From NCBI GenBank assembly GCA_029339505.1, contig JAQISU010000119.1, forward strand, positions 1,926,501-1,990,500: a stretch of 64,000 nucleotides of DNA, in the 5' to 3' direction. Under the pieces are notes generated by a model. That model saw only the letters and a program-made list of their open reading frames with translations. It ran no database searches and had not been told where the DNA came from. Made by a program: the position numbers and the translations under genes. Shown here piece by piece: positions 13,022-21,773 of this stretch. How positions within the stretch are numbered: the first letter of the stretch is position 1; the number at the start of each line of letters is the position of its first letter. The stretch is from Unio delphinus (Eukaryota; Mollusca; Bivalvia; Unionida; Unionidae).

Positions 13022-13063
13022 GTCATAATTGAAACAAGTATTTAAATATAAAAATATAGTATA
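13022..13063. promoter_or_regulatory. Bidirectional promoter between polymerase and Cys-rich genes (A)
   Basis: Only 42 bp separate the two divergent start codons. The 16-mer AAACAAGTATTTAAAT (13032-13047) is conserved at the same place in B (37144-37159) and C (54479-54494, one substitution). ATTTAAAT could serve as a TATA-like core for both directions. Function is inferred. Confidence 0.5.
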
Positions 13064-13378
13064 ATGAATCACTGCAAGTGGCTAATGATTGGATCAACAA
13101 CCCCGTGTAACAAATCAGGCAGAAGCGAATTCTGTGGGTATCATTTACAAAGCGTTCGCAACGGTTCTTTCGGTCCTCTTCCATGCCTCCAATGTGGGGT
13201 GGGCGTTAAAGGAAAATCACAATTATGTCTCAGTTGCGGCGGCAAACGATACAGGGAACTAAAACGCTATTATGACAAACGAATAAAAAATACCGTCATT
13301 GACCCTAACGATGACATAATCATAAAAAACCCTCAAGATTATATCAAGAGGTTTCTAATTAAAGCAGATATAAATTAG
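13064..13378 (+). CDS. Cys-rich zinc-binding small protein (element A)
   Basis: 104 aa, starting MNHCKWLMIG. Cysteines occur in three clusters: C..C..CxxxH in the first 27 residues, then CLQC, then CLSC before GGKRYRELKRYYDKR. The pattern suggests two small zinc-binding modules followed by a basic helix, fitting a nucleic-acid-binding or regulatory protein. No family could be named. Orthologues sit at the same place in B (decayed) and C (125 aa). Confidence 0.75.
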   Translation: MNHCKWLMIGSTTPCNKSGRSEFCGYHLQSVRNGSFGPLPCLQCGVGVKGKSQLCLSCGGKRYRELKRYYDKRIKNTVIDPNDDIIIKNPQDYIKRFLIKADIN

Positions 13379-13399
13379 ACAAATAGTATTATTATACAA

Positions 13400-13873
13400 A
13401 TGAGCCAAGATTTCAGACCCCATCCAGTGCTTGTTAATTACGAAGCCTCCAGTGATGGTGTTGTCAGGCACCGCAGACTAAAAAACCGGTTGGATTTTTG
13501 AATAATATGGTGTATTTGCTGTTTAGTGCTAGAAATAAAAAATATCTCTGTCATAGAATTATTTTTGAATGTCATAGCGGATTGATTAAAGACGACCTTG
13601 TTATTGATCACATAAATGGCGTGAAGACTGATAATTGTCTTGTGAATCTTCAAGCCGTCTCACAAAGTTGGAATTCAAAATCAGGTGGAACTGGCAAACA
13701 CGCAAAACGCCCTAGGGGGGGTCAAATCGTTTGATTTAGAAACCAAAGAGGAGAAAATATTTAAATCAATAAATGAAGCCAGTAGATACTTTGACATTTG
13801 TGGGACTTCAATACGATTTGTTGCAGAAAATACAATTAAAACAGCTCTGTCTAAAAAAATGGTCATAAAATAA
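13400..13873 (+). pseudogene. NUMOD4/HNH/NUMOD1 endonuclease-like gene, frameshifted (element A)
   Basis: The product resembles group I-type HNH homing endonucleases. It has an N-terminal NUMOD4-like part (YEASSDGVVRHRRLKN), an HNH core (VIDHINGVKTDN.L.NLQAVS) and a C-terminal NUMOD1-like DNA-binding part (SINEASRYFDICGTS). A frameshift near 13497 ends the first frame early and a second near 13720 shifts again before the NUMOD1 part. It follows the Cys-rich gene by 21 bp on the same strand. Confidence 0.8.
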
Positions 13874-14735
13874 AATTCGTATACAAATGAAACGATTCAG
13901 GGGAGATAAATCCTTTATGGATAAATCCGCCACAACTCACACTCTACTCACTAAGTTCCCTTGTATTATGACGTCAAAGGAATTGTGCCGTCTGCTATTA
14001 CCTGTAGAGAGAGTAACCTTGACTAGTCGCGCGCACGTGACTGTAATGAAGTATAACATAGTTTCGTTCGAGTTGTATTTTTATCAACTTTAACAATTTC
14101 TAAAATCTTTTATTGTCGTTTGGCTAAAACTGCAATTTATACAGTTGTATTTATTTAGACCATCTATAATACACTTTTAGTACAGACGGTTCTTTATAAT
14201 CCAGCGTATTACCTATGTTCGCTCAGCCGGAACAGTGTTTTCCATTCATTGAAGTAGGTGGGCGTGGTTAAAATTCCTCTGTATACAGCTCTTTGTGATC
14301 TAATCGATAATGTATTTTGTCTAGAGAATTAGAACAGGCAAAACACGCTGTTTTATCTAACAACTATATTATTTTGTTTAGTGTTTTATTTAAATATTTT
14401 GTTTCATTTAAATGTTGTGAAACAGTATTAATAAGTAATTCAAGGAAATAAAATAACACACCCGTGAATCAACGCTGCTGTATTAGTCACCTTATATATG
14501 TTAGGATTCGTAATAAGCTTGGGGCTTTCGAAAGCAAATCGGCCAATCAAAACTAACCAACGCCATTAACACGGGCGTGTGGTTGTCTTTTGTCAATCAA
14601 GCAACCGGGTTAATTTAGTTTGGTTGCTTTTGATTGGTTGGATTGGCCGTAGAAAATCTGCCCCGTCATTTCATGTTTGTGCCGTCCCACATCATTACAT
14701 CACAAATTCCATCATCGTTTCATTGAATATATCCA
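13874..14735. other. A-specific insertion between NUMOD gene and next gene
   Basis: Elements A and C are colinear on both sides, but in C the two genes are only 44 bp apart, so this block was gained in A or lost elsewhere. It holds a TGACGTCA at 13969-13976. An imperfect inverted repeat spans about 14540-14652 (cggccaatcaaaa with ttttgattgg...ttggccg). No supported gene is seen. Confidence 0.55.
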
Positions 14736-15086
14736 TCCTTAATTAAGTTAATTAAGTAACCTCTGGGTCTCTCTGACGTCATAAGGCGCCAGCGGGGTTG
14801 CCAAATGGGGTTTTTATGTATGTGCTGTCCTTAATTAAGTTAATAAAGTAACCTCTGGGTCTCTCTGACGTCATAAGGCGCCAGCGGGATTGCCAAATGG
14901 GGTTTTTATGTATGTGCTGTTCTTAATTAAGTTAATAAAGTAACCTGTGGGTCTCTCTGACGTCATAAGGCGCCAGCGGGGTTGCCAAATGGGGTTTTCA
15001 TGTATGTGCTGTCCTTAATTAAGCTAATAAAGTAACCTCTGGGTATCTCTGACGTCACAAGGCGCCAGCGGGATTGCGAAATGAGT
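14736..15086. repeat. 92-bp tandem repeats with TGACGTCA sites
   Basis: Three full units (14736, 14828, 14920) and one partial unit (15012-15086). Each contains TTAATTAA, TGACGTCA and GGCGCC, all perfect palindromes. TGACGTCA falls at 14774, 14866, 14958 and 15050. TGACGTCA is the canonical CRE bound by CREB/ATF factors. The array lies just upstream of the gene at 15143, so an enhancer role is plausible but not shown. Confidence 0.85.
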
Positions 15087-15142
15087 GTTATTTTTTTAAT
15101 AATTAGAGGTAAAATGTATTATATTTATATTTTTATAAAAAT

Positions 15143-15475
15143 ATGGATATCAAAGATGTAAATGCTATAATTGCTGAAATTTCAATTTTAAAGAATCGAG
15201 GGATAATATTATCTAAAGATCTCGACTGTGACAGGATTGCCTCGGAATATGAAAACATTGAGTATCAGTCTAGTAAGGGTCGTTATGTTTTACCTAAGAT
15301 GTACAGACTCATGAAAGGAATTCAAAAGTCCATCTATGCTTGTTTGTACGGTAACGATATTGATGTATTTATAATTATATTTAGCTCCGTTGAAGCAATA
15401 CGTCAAAAGCTCGGCCAAGAGTATCAAAAACGAGCTGAAATTAGTTCTAAGGTTCGTGATATTAGAAAAATATAA
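15143..15475 (+). CDS. Conserved unknown protein, 110 aa (element A)
   Basis: Starts MDIKDVNAIIAEISILKN. It contains KYMLPK-like (here RYVLPKMYRLMKGIQKSI) and a C-terminal VEAIRQKLGQEYQ helix. Orthologues exist in C (55423-55773, intact) and B (38874 onward, broken). It is probably all-helical. No family recognised; conservation in three copies supports a real gene. Confidence 0.7.
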   Translation: MDIKDVNAIIAEISILKNRGIILSKDLDCDRIASEYENIEYQSSKGRYVLPKMYRLMKGIQKSIYACLYGNDIDVFIIIFSSVEAIRQKLGQEYQKRAEISSKVRDIRKI

Positions 15476-15499
15476 AACGAGGAAAAACCAGTATCTTAA

Positions 15500-15590
15500 C
15501 CACGTGAGTGTTACTATAAAAAATAGGCTTTCAGTAATTTTTCAGTAAAAAATCATTTTTTTTTTAGCGTTTTTTGTAACACTCACATGG
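15500..15590. other. Intergenic stem-loop (element A)
   Basis: 15500-15514 (ccacgtgagtgttac) is the inverted complement of 15576-15590 with one mismatch, across a 61-bp loop. Element C has a different stem at the equivalent place (55902-55953), so the structure recurs but the sequence does not. Confidence 0.65.
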
Positions 15591-15861
15591 GATTTTCTCC
15601 TGAAAGGATAATCAGCAGTTTGGGCCTGCTCATGCAGTTATGTGCATACTGGATGATCTGGTTGTGGTAGCAAGTAATCACTGCGACGCCTCCATTTTCA
15701 CGTAGTTGTTGTTGTTGCCGCGTCGTTAACAAAAATCGTTCATCGCCGTTCTCAGATATTACAATTCTGAAACACCCAGCGATGTTATTTCTGAAACACT
15801 CGCGGATAGCGTCGTACAGTTTAACCTTGTCGGAGATGGATACGTTAGCTTGATGGTACAT
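15583..15861 (-). CDS. A-only reverse-strand ORF, 92 aa, unknown
   Basis: Open reading frame starting MYHQANVSISDKVKLYDAIR and ending ENPM. It diverges from the forward gene at 15927, with 65 bp between starts. It contains IRECF and CFRIVISENG segments, loosely like the IRECFNEF...STFRI stretch near the polymerase N-terminus, so it may derive from a partial duplication; that resemblance is weak. C has no open frame here. It could be a real accessory gene or chance. Confidence 0.4.
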   Translation of the reverse strand: MYHQANVSISDKVKLYDAIRECFRNNIAGCFRIVISENGDERFLLTTRQQQQLRENGGVAVITCYHNQIIQYAHNCMSRPKLLIILSGENPM

Positions 15862-15926
15862 TATTTAATAACTCAGCTTTTAATTGTGATAGTTTCACAT
15901 TTAAAAACTCAGTTCACAAACGATAT

Positions 15927-16895
15927 ATGGTAGGTGAATCGCTTACAACTAAATTAGCCCGAGAGCGGCTAGCAGCAATTAAAAAGTTTATACCGGTTCG
16001 AGACAGACTTCGTGAGAAACTTCAACAACGACAACAAGCGCAGACTGACTTTTCTGTGTCAAGTGAACAACTGTTTACTCCGATAACAAGTGCGACCAAA
16101 GATGTGAAAAAGTTAACTGAAGCAGCGATATACGGAGATATTCCTGAAAAAGAACGAGCAAAGAAGGCGTCGCTGCTTGATACGCTTGAAAAAATTGCAG
16201 CAGAGACCGAACAAACATGCGCAGGGATACAACAGCTATCCAGTGATATAAAAACTCAACACGAAATTGAACAATTAGCTCATATTGATGATTCTGCGCC
16301 TGAACCACAACCTGCTGATGTCACCCCAAGAGGTGTTCCCTTTATAGACAAACTCACCGAAGGAGCTATAACAGAAATCAAACGACCTCAATTAATAAAA
16401 CTCGAAGATTATAGGATTTTTGGTGATTTTGCCGCCCAAAGCTTTCATTCTAGAAAGGACTTTTTAAAAGACGAGTATAAAAACAGTAGAATAAGCCGAG
16501 ATGAATGGGCTGATTGGTTGTATAAAACGAATAAGGGGATTGGCCGTTTAAATAAAAGAGAATTGGGATATAATGAATTTAGAAAGGGAATTGATGAGTA
16601 TGATGAAACTGATACAACTGAGAAAACAAGCGGAAAGGGATATTCGATTAAAAATCTTTTGGATTTCAACGCAACCGTGACATGTCCTGGTAATATTCTC
16701 AGTGATATATCACGCTTGGAAGTACTTATGGGCGGAAAACGAGCCGGAAATAACTCTCCGGAAATAATTAATGAAGCAGCTGATATCTGTAGACGATTAT
16801 TTACCGGTGGTATCATGGACATTAATGTATATCGAGAACTCATTGCTGAATTAGTTGAAAATCACAGAGACGCCCATGGTTATTACAGCGATTGA
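15927..16895 (+). CDS. Conserved structural-block protein, 322 aa (element A)
   Basis: Intact here and broken in B and C. The N-terminus MVGESLTTKLARERLAAIKKFIPVRD is a basic amphipathic region. A coiled, Gln/Glu-rich middle follows, then the conserved FGDFAAQSFHSRKDFLKDEYK block and a C-terminal module (GGKRAGNNSPEIINEAADICRR). It precedes the capsid genes on the same strand, so a virion or assembly role is likely, but no family is recognised. Confidence 0.72.
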   Translation: MVGESLTTKLARERLAAIKKFIPVRDRLREKLQQRQQAQTDFSVSSEQLFTPITSATKDVKKLTEAAIYGDIPEKERAKKASLLDTLEKIAAETEQTCAGIQQLSSDIKTQHEIEQLAHIDDSAPEPQPADVTPRGVPFIDKLTEGAITEIKRPQLIKLEDYRIFGDFAAQSFHSRKDFLKDEYKNSRISRDEWADWLYKTNKGIGRLNKRELGYNEFRKGIDEYDETDTTEKTSGKGYSIKNLLDFNATVTCPGNILSDISRLEVLMGGKRAGNNSPEIINEAADICRRLFTGGIMDINVYRELIAELVENHRDAHGYYSD

Positions 16896-16929
16896 TCACT
16901 AATTGAAAAACTACTAGTTTTATAACAAG

Positions 16930-17162
16930 ATGATTATACACTACAACCATGATAAACCGTAAGCGTCTACGTGGTGAACTCACGATTGCCTGTTTATAGA
17001 GCATATTACGGAGATGGTTTCGGCAATACCATTGCGGGGTTATTTACAAGAATGGCTCCAAAAGTGGCGCCGTTAACTAAACAATTATCAATGAAAGCCA
17101 TTGATATTATTCGTGATAAGGGATTCAGCGCTGTTGGAAATCTTGCCGAAAGAACTAAATAA
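16930..17162 (+). pseudogene. Small basic virion-like protein, truncated (element A)
   Basis: Starts MIIHYNHDKP, then hits a stop and frameshift. The conserved core VYRAYYGDGFGNTIAGLFTRMAPK and KQLSMKAIDIIRDKG follow. It ends at tandem stops (17160-17165), whereas C continues for another 60 or so residues. The glycine-rich amphipathic core suggests a minor capsid or DNA-condensing protein; this is inference. Confidence 0.7.
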
Positions 17163-17170
17163 TAATAACA

Positions 17171-18582
17171 ATGTTTAAACAAACAGCTGATCCCGCGCTT
17201 GATAGGGAAGCCAAAGTGGGCAAGGACAATTCCGTCCGCGATTATCAATACTATTTCTATCATGCTATACAACCCAACCTACGATCGCGAATTGAACTTC
17301 AAGTTCAAGATACCAGTAAATACTTTTTGCCATTTGAGCATTTATTGAAGTAGAAGGAGAACTCGTAACAAATGATGCTGCTCATAATGATCCACCATAT
17401 GCAGATGATCCACATATCCGAGTTGGTTTCGTCAACAATGGCATAATGGCGTTTTTTGAAAGTGCAAGATATCTCATTGGTGGAAAAGAAATTGAATCAA
17501 TAGACCGTGAAGTTGATGTTGCAACAACAATAATCGGGCTAGCAAGATACTCCGATGATTATACAAGGTCGGCTGGTCCATATATGATGTTTGCAAAGGA
17601 TATTAATAATCACGCTGATCACATTAATCATACTAGGGTAAAAGCAACACGAGATACCGCAGTTGATCCAGCACCAGCCGGATATACTAGACCAGCTGGT
17701 ACCTTTGATGTCGTAGACATTAATCGCAATTTCAATCTAGGGTTTGCAACACGAGTAGCGACGTTACAAGGACAACGCCGACGGTTTTCATGTGCGATTC
17801 CGTTGCATCATATTTTCGGATTCTGCAGAAATGTTAGAAAAGTTATTTATGGAGCTAAACACACAATCGCATTAGTACGAAAAGGCGATGACAATGATGC
17901 AATTTGGCGTACTGGTGCCGCTGATGGTAAAGTTGTTTTAACTAAATTGGTACTATGGATGCCAGTAATGACCCCATCAATTACCAGAGAAGAGCGACTA
18001 CTCTCATTTATGGACACAGGCGGAAAATCATTGCTAAGTTGGCTAACAACAACAACTGATTCCAAAGATGATAATGTCGCTGGTACATTTACATGGCATT
18101 TGGCATCAAAACAAGGGGTTTCAGCTCCACGCCACATATTTGTAGCTCTACAGAATAGGGATAGGTTAGGTTCCCAAGAACGCAGTCATATGATATTCGA
18201 TCAATTAGGAGTAAATGAGGTTTCGCTGAGAATAAACGGACAACAAGAACCATCTGAGGATATACAGCTTGATTACGACAACAACTATATAGCACGTGTG
18301 TATAATCAAATGTTGTCATTTATGGGTCGTGATCAAAACGTTGATACTGGTTTGCAAATATCACAACTTGATTTTAAAAACCTCTATCCGATTTATTACT
18401 TTTCGCTGGAACATCTTGATTTAACAAGACAATCCGTTGTTGACATTCATTTTCGGGCTCGTATAGATCCTGGTGGTGTTAATTATCGAGCAGTTGCTGT
18501 CATTCTCAGCGACAAATCAATGATACTTAAAGGTGTTGGTGGACGAATGAGAATCGTTGATGCACCAGTGGAAAATATGTAA
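17171..18582 (+). pseudogene. Major capsid protein (double jelly roll), frameshifted (element A)
   Basis: The Polinton/adintovirus-type hexon-like major capsid protein. Recognisable stretches are VRDYQYYFYHAIQPN, IPLHHIFGFCRNVRKVIYG, IWRTGAADGK and LYPIYYFSLEHLDLTRQS. One base is missing at about 17340 (compare the intact C copy), which separates the first 57 residues from the remaining open 378-residue frame starting at 17446. The next gene starts immediately after the stop or 60 bp later. Confidence 0.92.
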
Positions 18583-18642
18583 ATGAAACTTGAAGAGTTT
18601 CCAATTAGATCAATTGAAAGCATAAATGTGTTTTACAATAAA

Positions 18643-19179
18643 ATGTCATATAGTGTTGTTAGTGTCAAGCTGACTGATGGTCAGGTCAAGAAATTGCGAT
18701 CAAAATCCGCTAAAGAATGTGGAACAACAATAACGTTAAAACCAGGACAGATGTCCGCAGGTACACATAAAATATCACTGACGGATCGTCAAATAAAACA
18801 TTTTAATGATGCGCTAAAGAATAAGAGAGGGGTTCAAATTGTATTTTCAAAGGCTGCAGTCGCCAACATGATAAAATCAGGTGGTATATTTCCATTGTTA
18901 GCTGCAATACCAGCATTGATTGCAGCGGCTGCCCCAGCAGTGGCGAAAGCGGCGGCGTTGGGGGCCGTCGGGACCGCGGCAAGGATGGCGTTAAAAAAGG
19001 AAACTGGGAAAGGATATAAAAAAGGGAAAGGGTCTAAGACTACCAGGAACCCCGTATTCATGGTACAGCGGGAGATCCGTTCACGGATCCGGCCTGAGAA
19101 TACCAGGAACGGTTTATTAGTTGAAAGCCCAATTGTTCCCATGTCCAATTTTGATTTAATTGATGCTGCTAAAAACTAG
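18643..19179 (+). CDS. Ala-rich core/pVI-like protein (element A)
   Basis: MSYSVVSVKLTDGQVKKL opens a beta-rich N-terminal part. It is followed by the hydrophobic Ala-rich segment GGIFPLLAAIPALIAAAAPA and a basic stretch (KKETGKGYKKGKG). Comparable proteins in Polinton relatives and adenoviruses interact with hexon and may disturb membranes. Downstream of the Lys/Gly run the region is open in two frames. The C copy uses the frame reading GLRLPGTPYSWYSG; here the continuous frame is the other one. An indel in the A/G run may have switched it. The in-frame extension upstream to 18583 is not conserved in C. Confidence 0.7.
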   Translation: MSYSVVSVKLTDGQVKKLRSKSAKECGTTITLKPGQMSAGTHKISLTDRQIKHFNDALKNKRGVQIVFSKAAVANMIKSGGIFPLLAAIPALIAAAAPAVAKAAALGAVGTAARMALKKETGKGYKKGKGSKTTRNPVFMVQREIRSRIRPENTRNGLLVESPIVPMSNFDLIDAAKN

Positions 19180-19577
19180 CGATAAAAAGCTTCAGAGGGT
19201 TTTTTATGAGAGATCAATTACCGAGAAAACCTAAACGCGTTGAAACCGGTATCATCAATCTTGAAAACAGTAACGGATCGGGAACTCACTAGGTTGCATA
19301 CGCGATCGATCCACGTGGGATTGTCTATTTCGATTCATATGGGTTAGCTCCGCCAAGCGAGTTTATGCGGTATAAAAATTCTTCGATGAAACTCAAAGAG
19401 TTTCCAATTTTTTATTCCACGCTGCCAACACAACAATTAAATGATCCACCGATATGCGGCCGTGAAGTATTAAATGTCCTCGCAGAGATTTCATCGTCAC
19501 AGAAACCACCTCATCTGGTTGTAAATAAATACACGAGTGGGAAATTACAAGGTATTTTTAGAGAATCAATAAGTTAA
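19142..19577 (+). pseudogene. Adenain-type maturation protease, broken (element A)
   Basis: A cysteine protease of the adenovirus-protease (Ulp1-like) fold that cleaves virion precursors. Conserved landmarks are GTH-VAYAIDPRG (catalytic His), YFDSYG (Asp) and DPPICGREVLN (Cys). The Trp codon after the catalytic His (TGG in C) is TAG at about 19290. Two further stops follow the N-terminal MSNFDLIDAAKN, and a frameshift lies near 19375. Confidence 0.85.
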
Positions 19578-19599
19578 AAATACTAGAGTCTTTACAATA

Positions 19600-21177
19600 A
19601 TGATTAATATTTGGGGACGATCTCTGTCAATGTCGAAACCCACCGCGGAAACATCTGCGGGTTCTATCAAGGATGTAAAAAAAATAATTGAAGATGAAAT
19701 CGCTGAGACTTTAAATTTAGCAAGTGTTGACCCGAACGAAATAGTTGTATTTCAAGATCGCCAGGGTAAATTGAAAACCAGTAATATATCCGTGAATGAC
19801 ATTTTGATACGGCAGCGCGATGCCGCTGAAAACTCTATTGCGCTGTATTCCAACGATGGACAACTTAAACCGGGCGAACTTGTGTCTACGATCACCGACG
19901 CGATTGACGCCCACGACAGCATGATTGCCACCTGCGGCCGTGAACTGGATGAGTATATACGAGGTTATAATAATTTTCGCAAAAATGTCGTACATAAATT
20001 ATTTGGGACCCCGCTTGTGGTTGGCATGACTCTCGCTGAAATTAAAAACTTTTTATCGCTATTCTTTTTTAACAAGGAGGCGGGGAGGATGATGAATGAA
20101 AATGAAATCAAGGCAAATTATCTCGATATTTACAATGATATTTCTAAACTAATAGAAAATCTTGAAAAGGTACAAAAACCCACTAACGACGTCGTTGGTA
20201 AGTTTTTTGGAACCCCGCTTATGGCAGGCATGACTCTCGCTGAAATAAGCGAGTTTATCGGCAAGCATGCTCACAATGCCTACGTCGCTAATAATTTTTT
20301 TGGTGTCCCAGCTACATCTACGATGACTCTCAAAGATATTAATATGTTTATGGTGAGACAAACAACACTTAATACCATCGTGGATAAATTTCTTGGGAGA
20401 ATACCTGTGTCTGAAACCACAACTCTGACAGGCCCAACCCTCGCTGAAGTTAAAAAAACTATTGACGAACAAAAACTCGCCAATGAAATTGTTAATAAGT
20501 TCTTTGGACCCACATCTCTGACAAGCCCGACCCTCGCTGAAATTAAAAAAATTATTGACGAACAAAAGCCCACCAGAGAAATTGTTAATAAGTTCTTTAG
20601 GGATTATGGCCCCCAAGATATCACGATAAAATTTTCTGACATCGACCGGCATATTACAGAACAAAATAATCTTGGAGTCAGAAAGCTTATAATTGCATTC
20701 GTTTCTAATAAAGAGGATAGTGGGAGGATAATGAAGTTTACCGAAATCAAGACAACTTATCTCGAAATTTACAATGATATTCTTAAACTTAAAGAAGATT
20801 TTGAAAGGGTAAAAATTCCGCATCCACACGGAAGCATTGACAATATCGTGTATACGGTCGATCATGGGACCTTTGATTGCGTAAAAGAATCTAGTGTTAG
20901 ATTGCCAATCGATATCGGGGAGTGGTCCCATGGTATCTACAGGATGACGTTAATCTCTACCAAGCAATTTGATATCATCGTGAAAGGTAAAACCTACTTT
21001 GGTGGCACCGCGACAGTAATTATCAATGGTAAAGAAGAATTTGAGATTGTCGCGGTTGATAGTACCATTAGATCAAAAATACCCTGGTGTTTAGAATTTG
21101 TAGGTGAAGTAGACAACCCCCTGATCTACTACCCGGAAGATGGTGATAAATTGAAAACACTAACGGGTTTAAAATAA
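19600..21177 (+). CDS. Fibre-like protein with expanded shaft, 525 aa (element A)
   Basis: Intact. It begins MINIWGRSLSM, matching the IWGRSL start in B and C. A shared N-terminal domain (DEIAETLNL.SVDPNEIVVFQD.QGKLK) follows. The middle carries several copies of a module built on NKFFG.....TLAEIK.FI and two copies of a YLDIYNDISKLIE-type helix. It ends in a beta-rich domain (NIVYTVDHGTFDC to FVGEVDNPL). The B and C versions are about half this length. A conserved tail, variable repeats and a C-terminal beta domain resemble viral attachment fibres; this is inference. Confidence 0.72.
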   Translation: MINIWGRSLSMSKPTAETSAGSIKDVKKIIEDEIAETLNLASVDPNEIVVFQDRQGKLKTSNISVNDILIRQRDAAENSIALYSNDGQLKPGELVSTITDAIDAHDSMIATCGRELDEYIRGYNNFRKNVVHKLFGTPLVVGMTLAEIKNFLSLFFFNKEAGRMMNENEIKANYLDIYNDISKLIENLEKVQKPTNDVVGKFFGTPLMAGMTLAEISEFIGKHAHNAYVANNFFGVPATSTMTLKDINMFMVRQTTLNTIVDKFLGRIPVSETTTLTGPTLAEVKKTIDEQKLANEIVNKFFGPTSLTSPTLAEIKKIIDEQKPTREIVNKFFRDYGPQDITIKFSDIDRHITEQNNLGVRKLIIAFVSNKEDSGRIMKFTEIKTTYLEIYNDILKLKEDFERVKIPHPHGSIDNIVYTVDHGTFDCVKESSVRLPIDIGEWSHGIYRMTLISTKQFDIIVKGKTYFGGTATVIINGKEEFEIVAVDSTIRSKIPWCLEFVGEVDNPLIYYPEDGDKLKTLTGLK

Positions 21178-21179
21178 CA

Positions 21180-21773
21180 ATGACATCGATGAAATCAATT
21201 GAACCGATAATAGTCCCAGAGGTATCACAATCGCATCGATATCGATATGATACCGTGAAAGAATTTTCCGCAAACTTGAAATCACTTTCTGAGCGCTATC
21301 GTGAAAAAATGAAAAAATACCGACGCAGCATAGCAATCATCGACATCACCATGTACTCGGTGTCCGGTGTGATGGCCAGCGCCGGGGTTATTTTGTCGAC
21401 GGTGACCATCATGGCTCCGATTGCAGTTCCAATCGCTATCTCCGCGGCAACAACAATAGGGGCAGTCGCCACCGCGATAACTAAAAAGTTATCATCGTGT
21501 TCTCAGAAAAAACTCAGTGATTATACAGCTCGGTACCGGGTGGTATTTGACGCGTACTCGAAATTATTCGAGTTGATCTCGCTGTCGATAGATAATTCGT
21601 TCATATCCGATGTTGAATTTTCCACGATGACCCAGTTGTATAACTCCGCGATGTTGAAATTGGAAATTGAAGACAGCGTTAACAATAATGTCACTCGAAC
21701 TACTTCAACGAATCGCGGAGAATACCACTCCGATACGAACAAGCATGATATCAATAACATCAACAAACCCTGA
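21180..21773 (+). CDS. Two-helix membrane protein (element A)
   Basis: 197 aa. Two hydrophobic stretches (MYSVSGVMASAGVILSTV and APIAVPIAISAATTIGAVA) form a helical hairpin. A helical domain with SSCSQKKLSDY and ISDVEFSTM follows. Similar two-helix proteins are common companions of Polinton capsid genes. It could sit in a virion or host membrane; the exact role is unknown. Its 3' end overlaps the penton-like gene by about 85 bp in another frame. Confidence 0.72.
   Translation: MTSMKSIEPIIVPEVSQSHRYRYDTVKEFSANLKSLSERYREKMKKYRRSIAIIDITMYSVSGVMASAGVILSTVTIMAPIAVPIAISAATTIGAVATAITKKLSSCSQKKLSDYTARYRVVFDAYSKLFELISLSIDNSFISDVEFSTMTQLYNSAMLKLEIEDSVNNNVTRTTSTNRGEYHSDTNKHDINNINKP

Noticed and set aside
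20149..20931. 260-codon reverse-strand ORF opposite the fibre-like gene
   Set aside because: Its periodicity mirrors the repeats of the forward gene, it has no domain, and it is not open in B or C.
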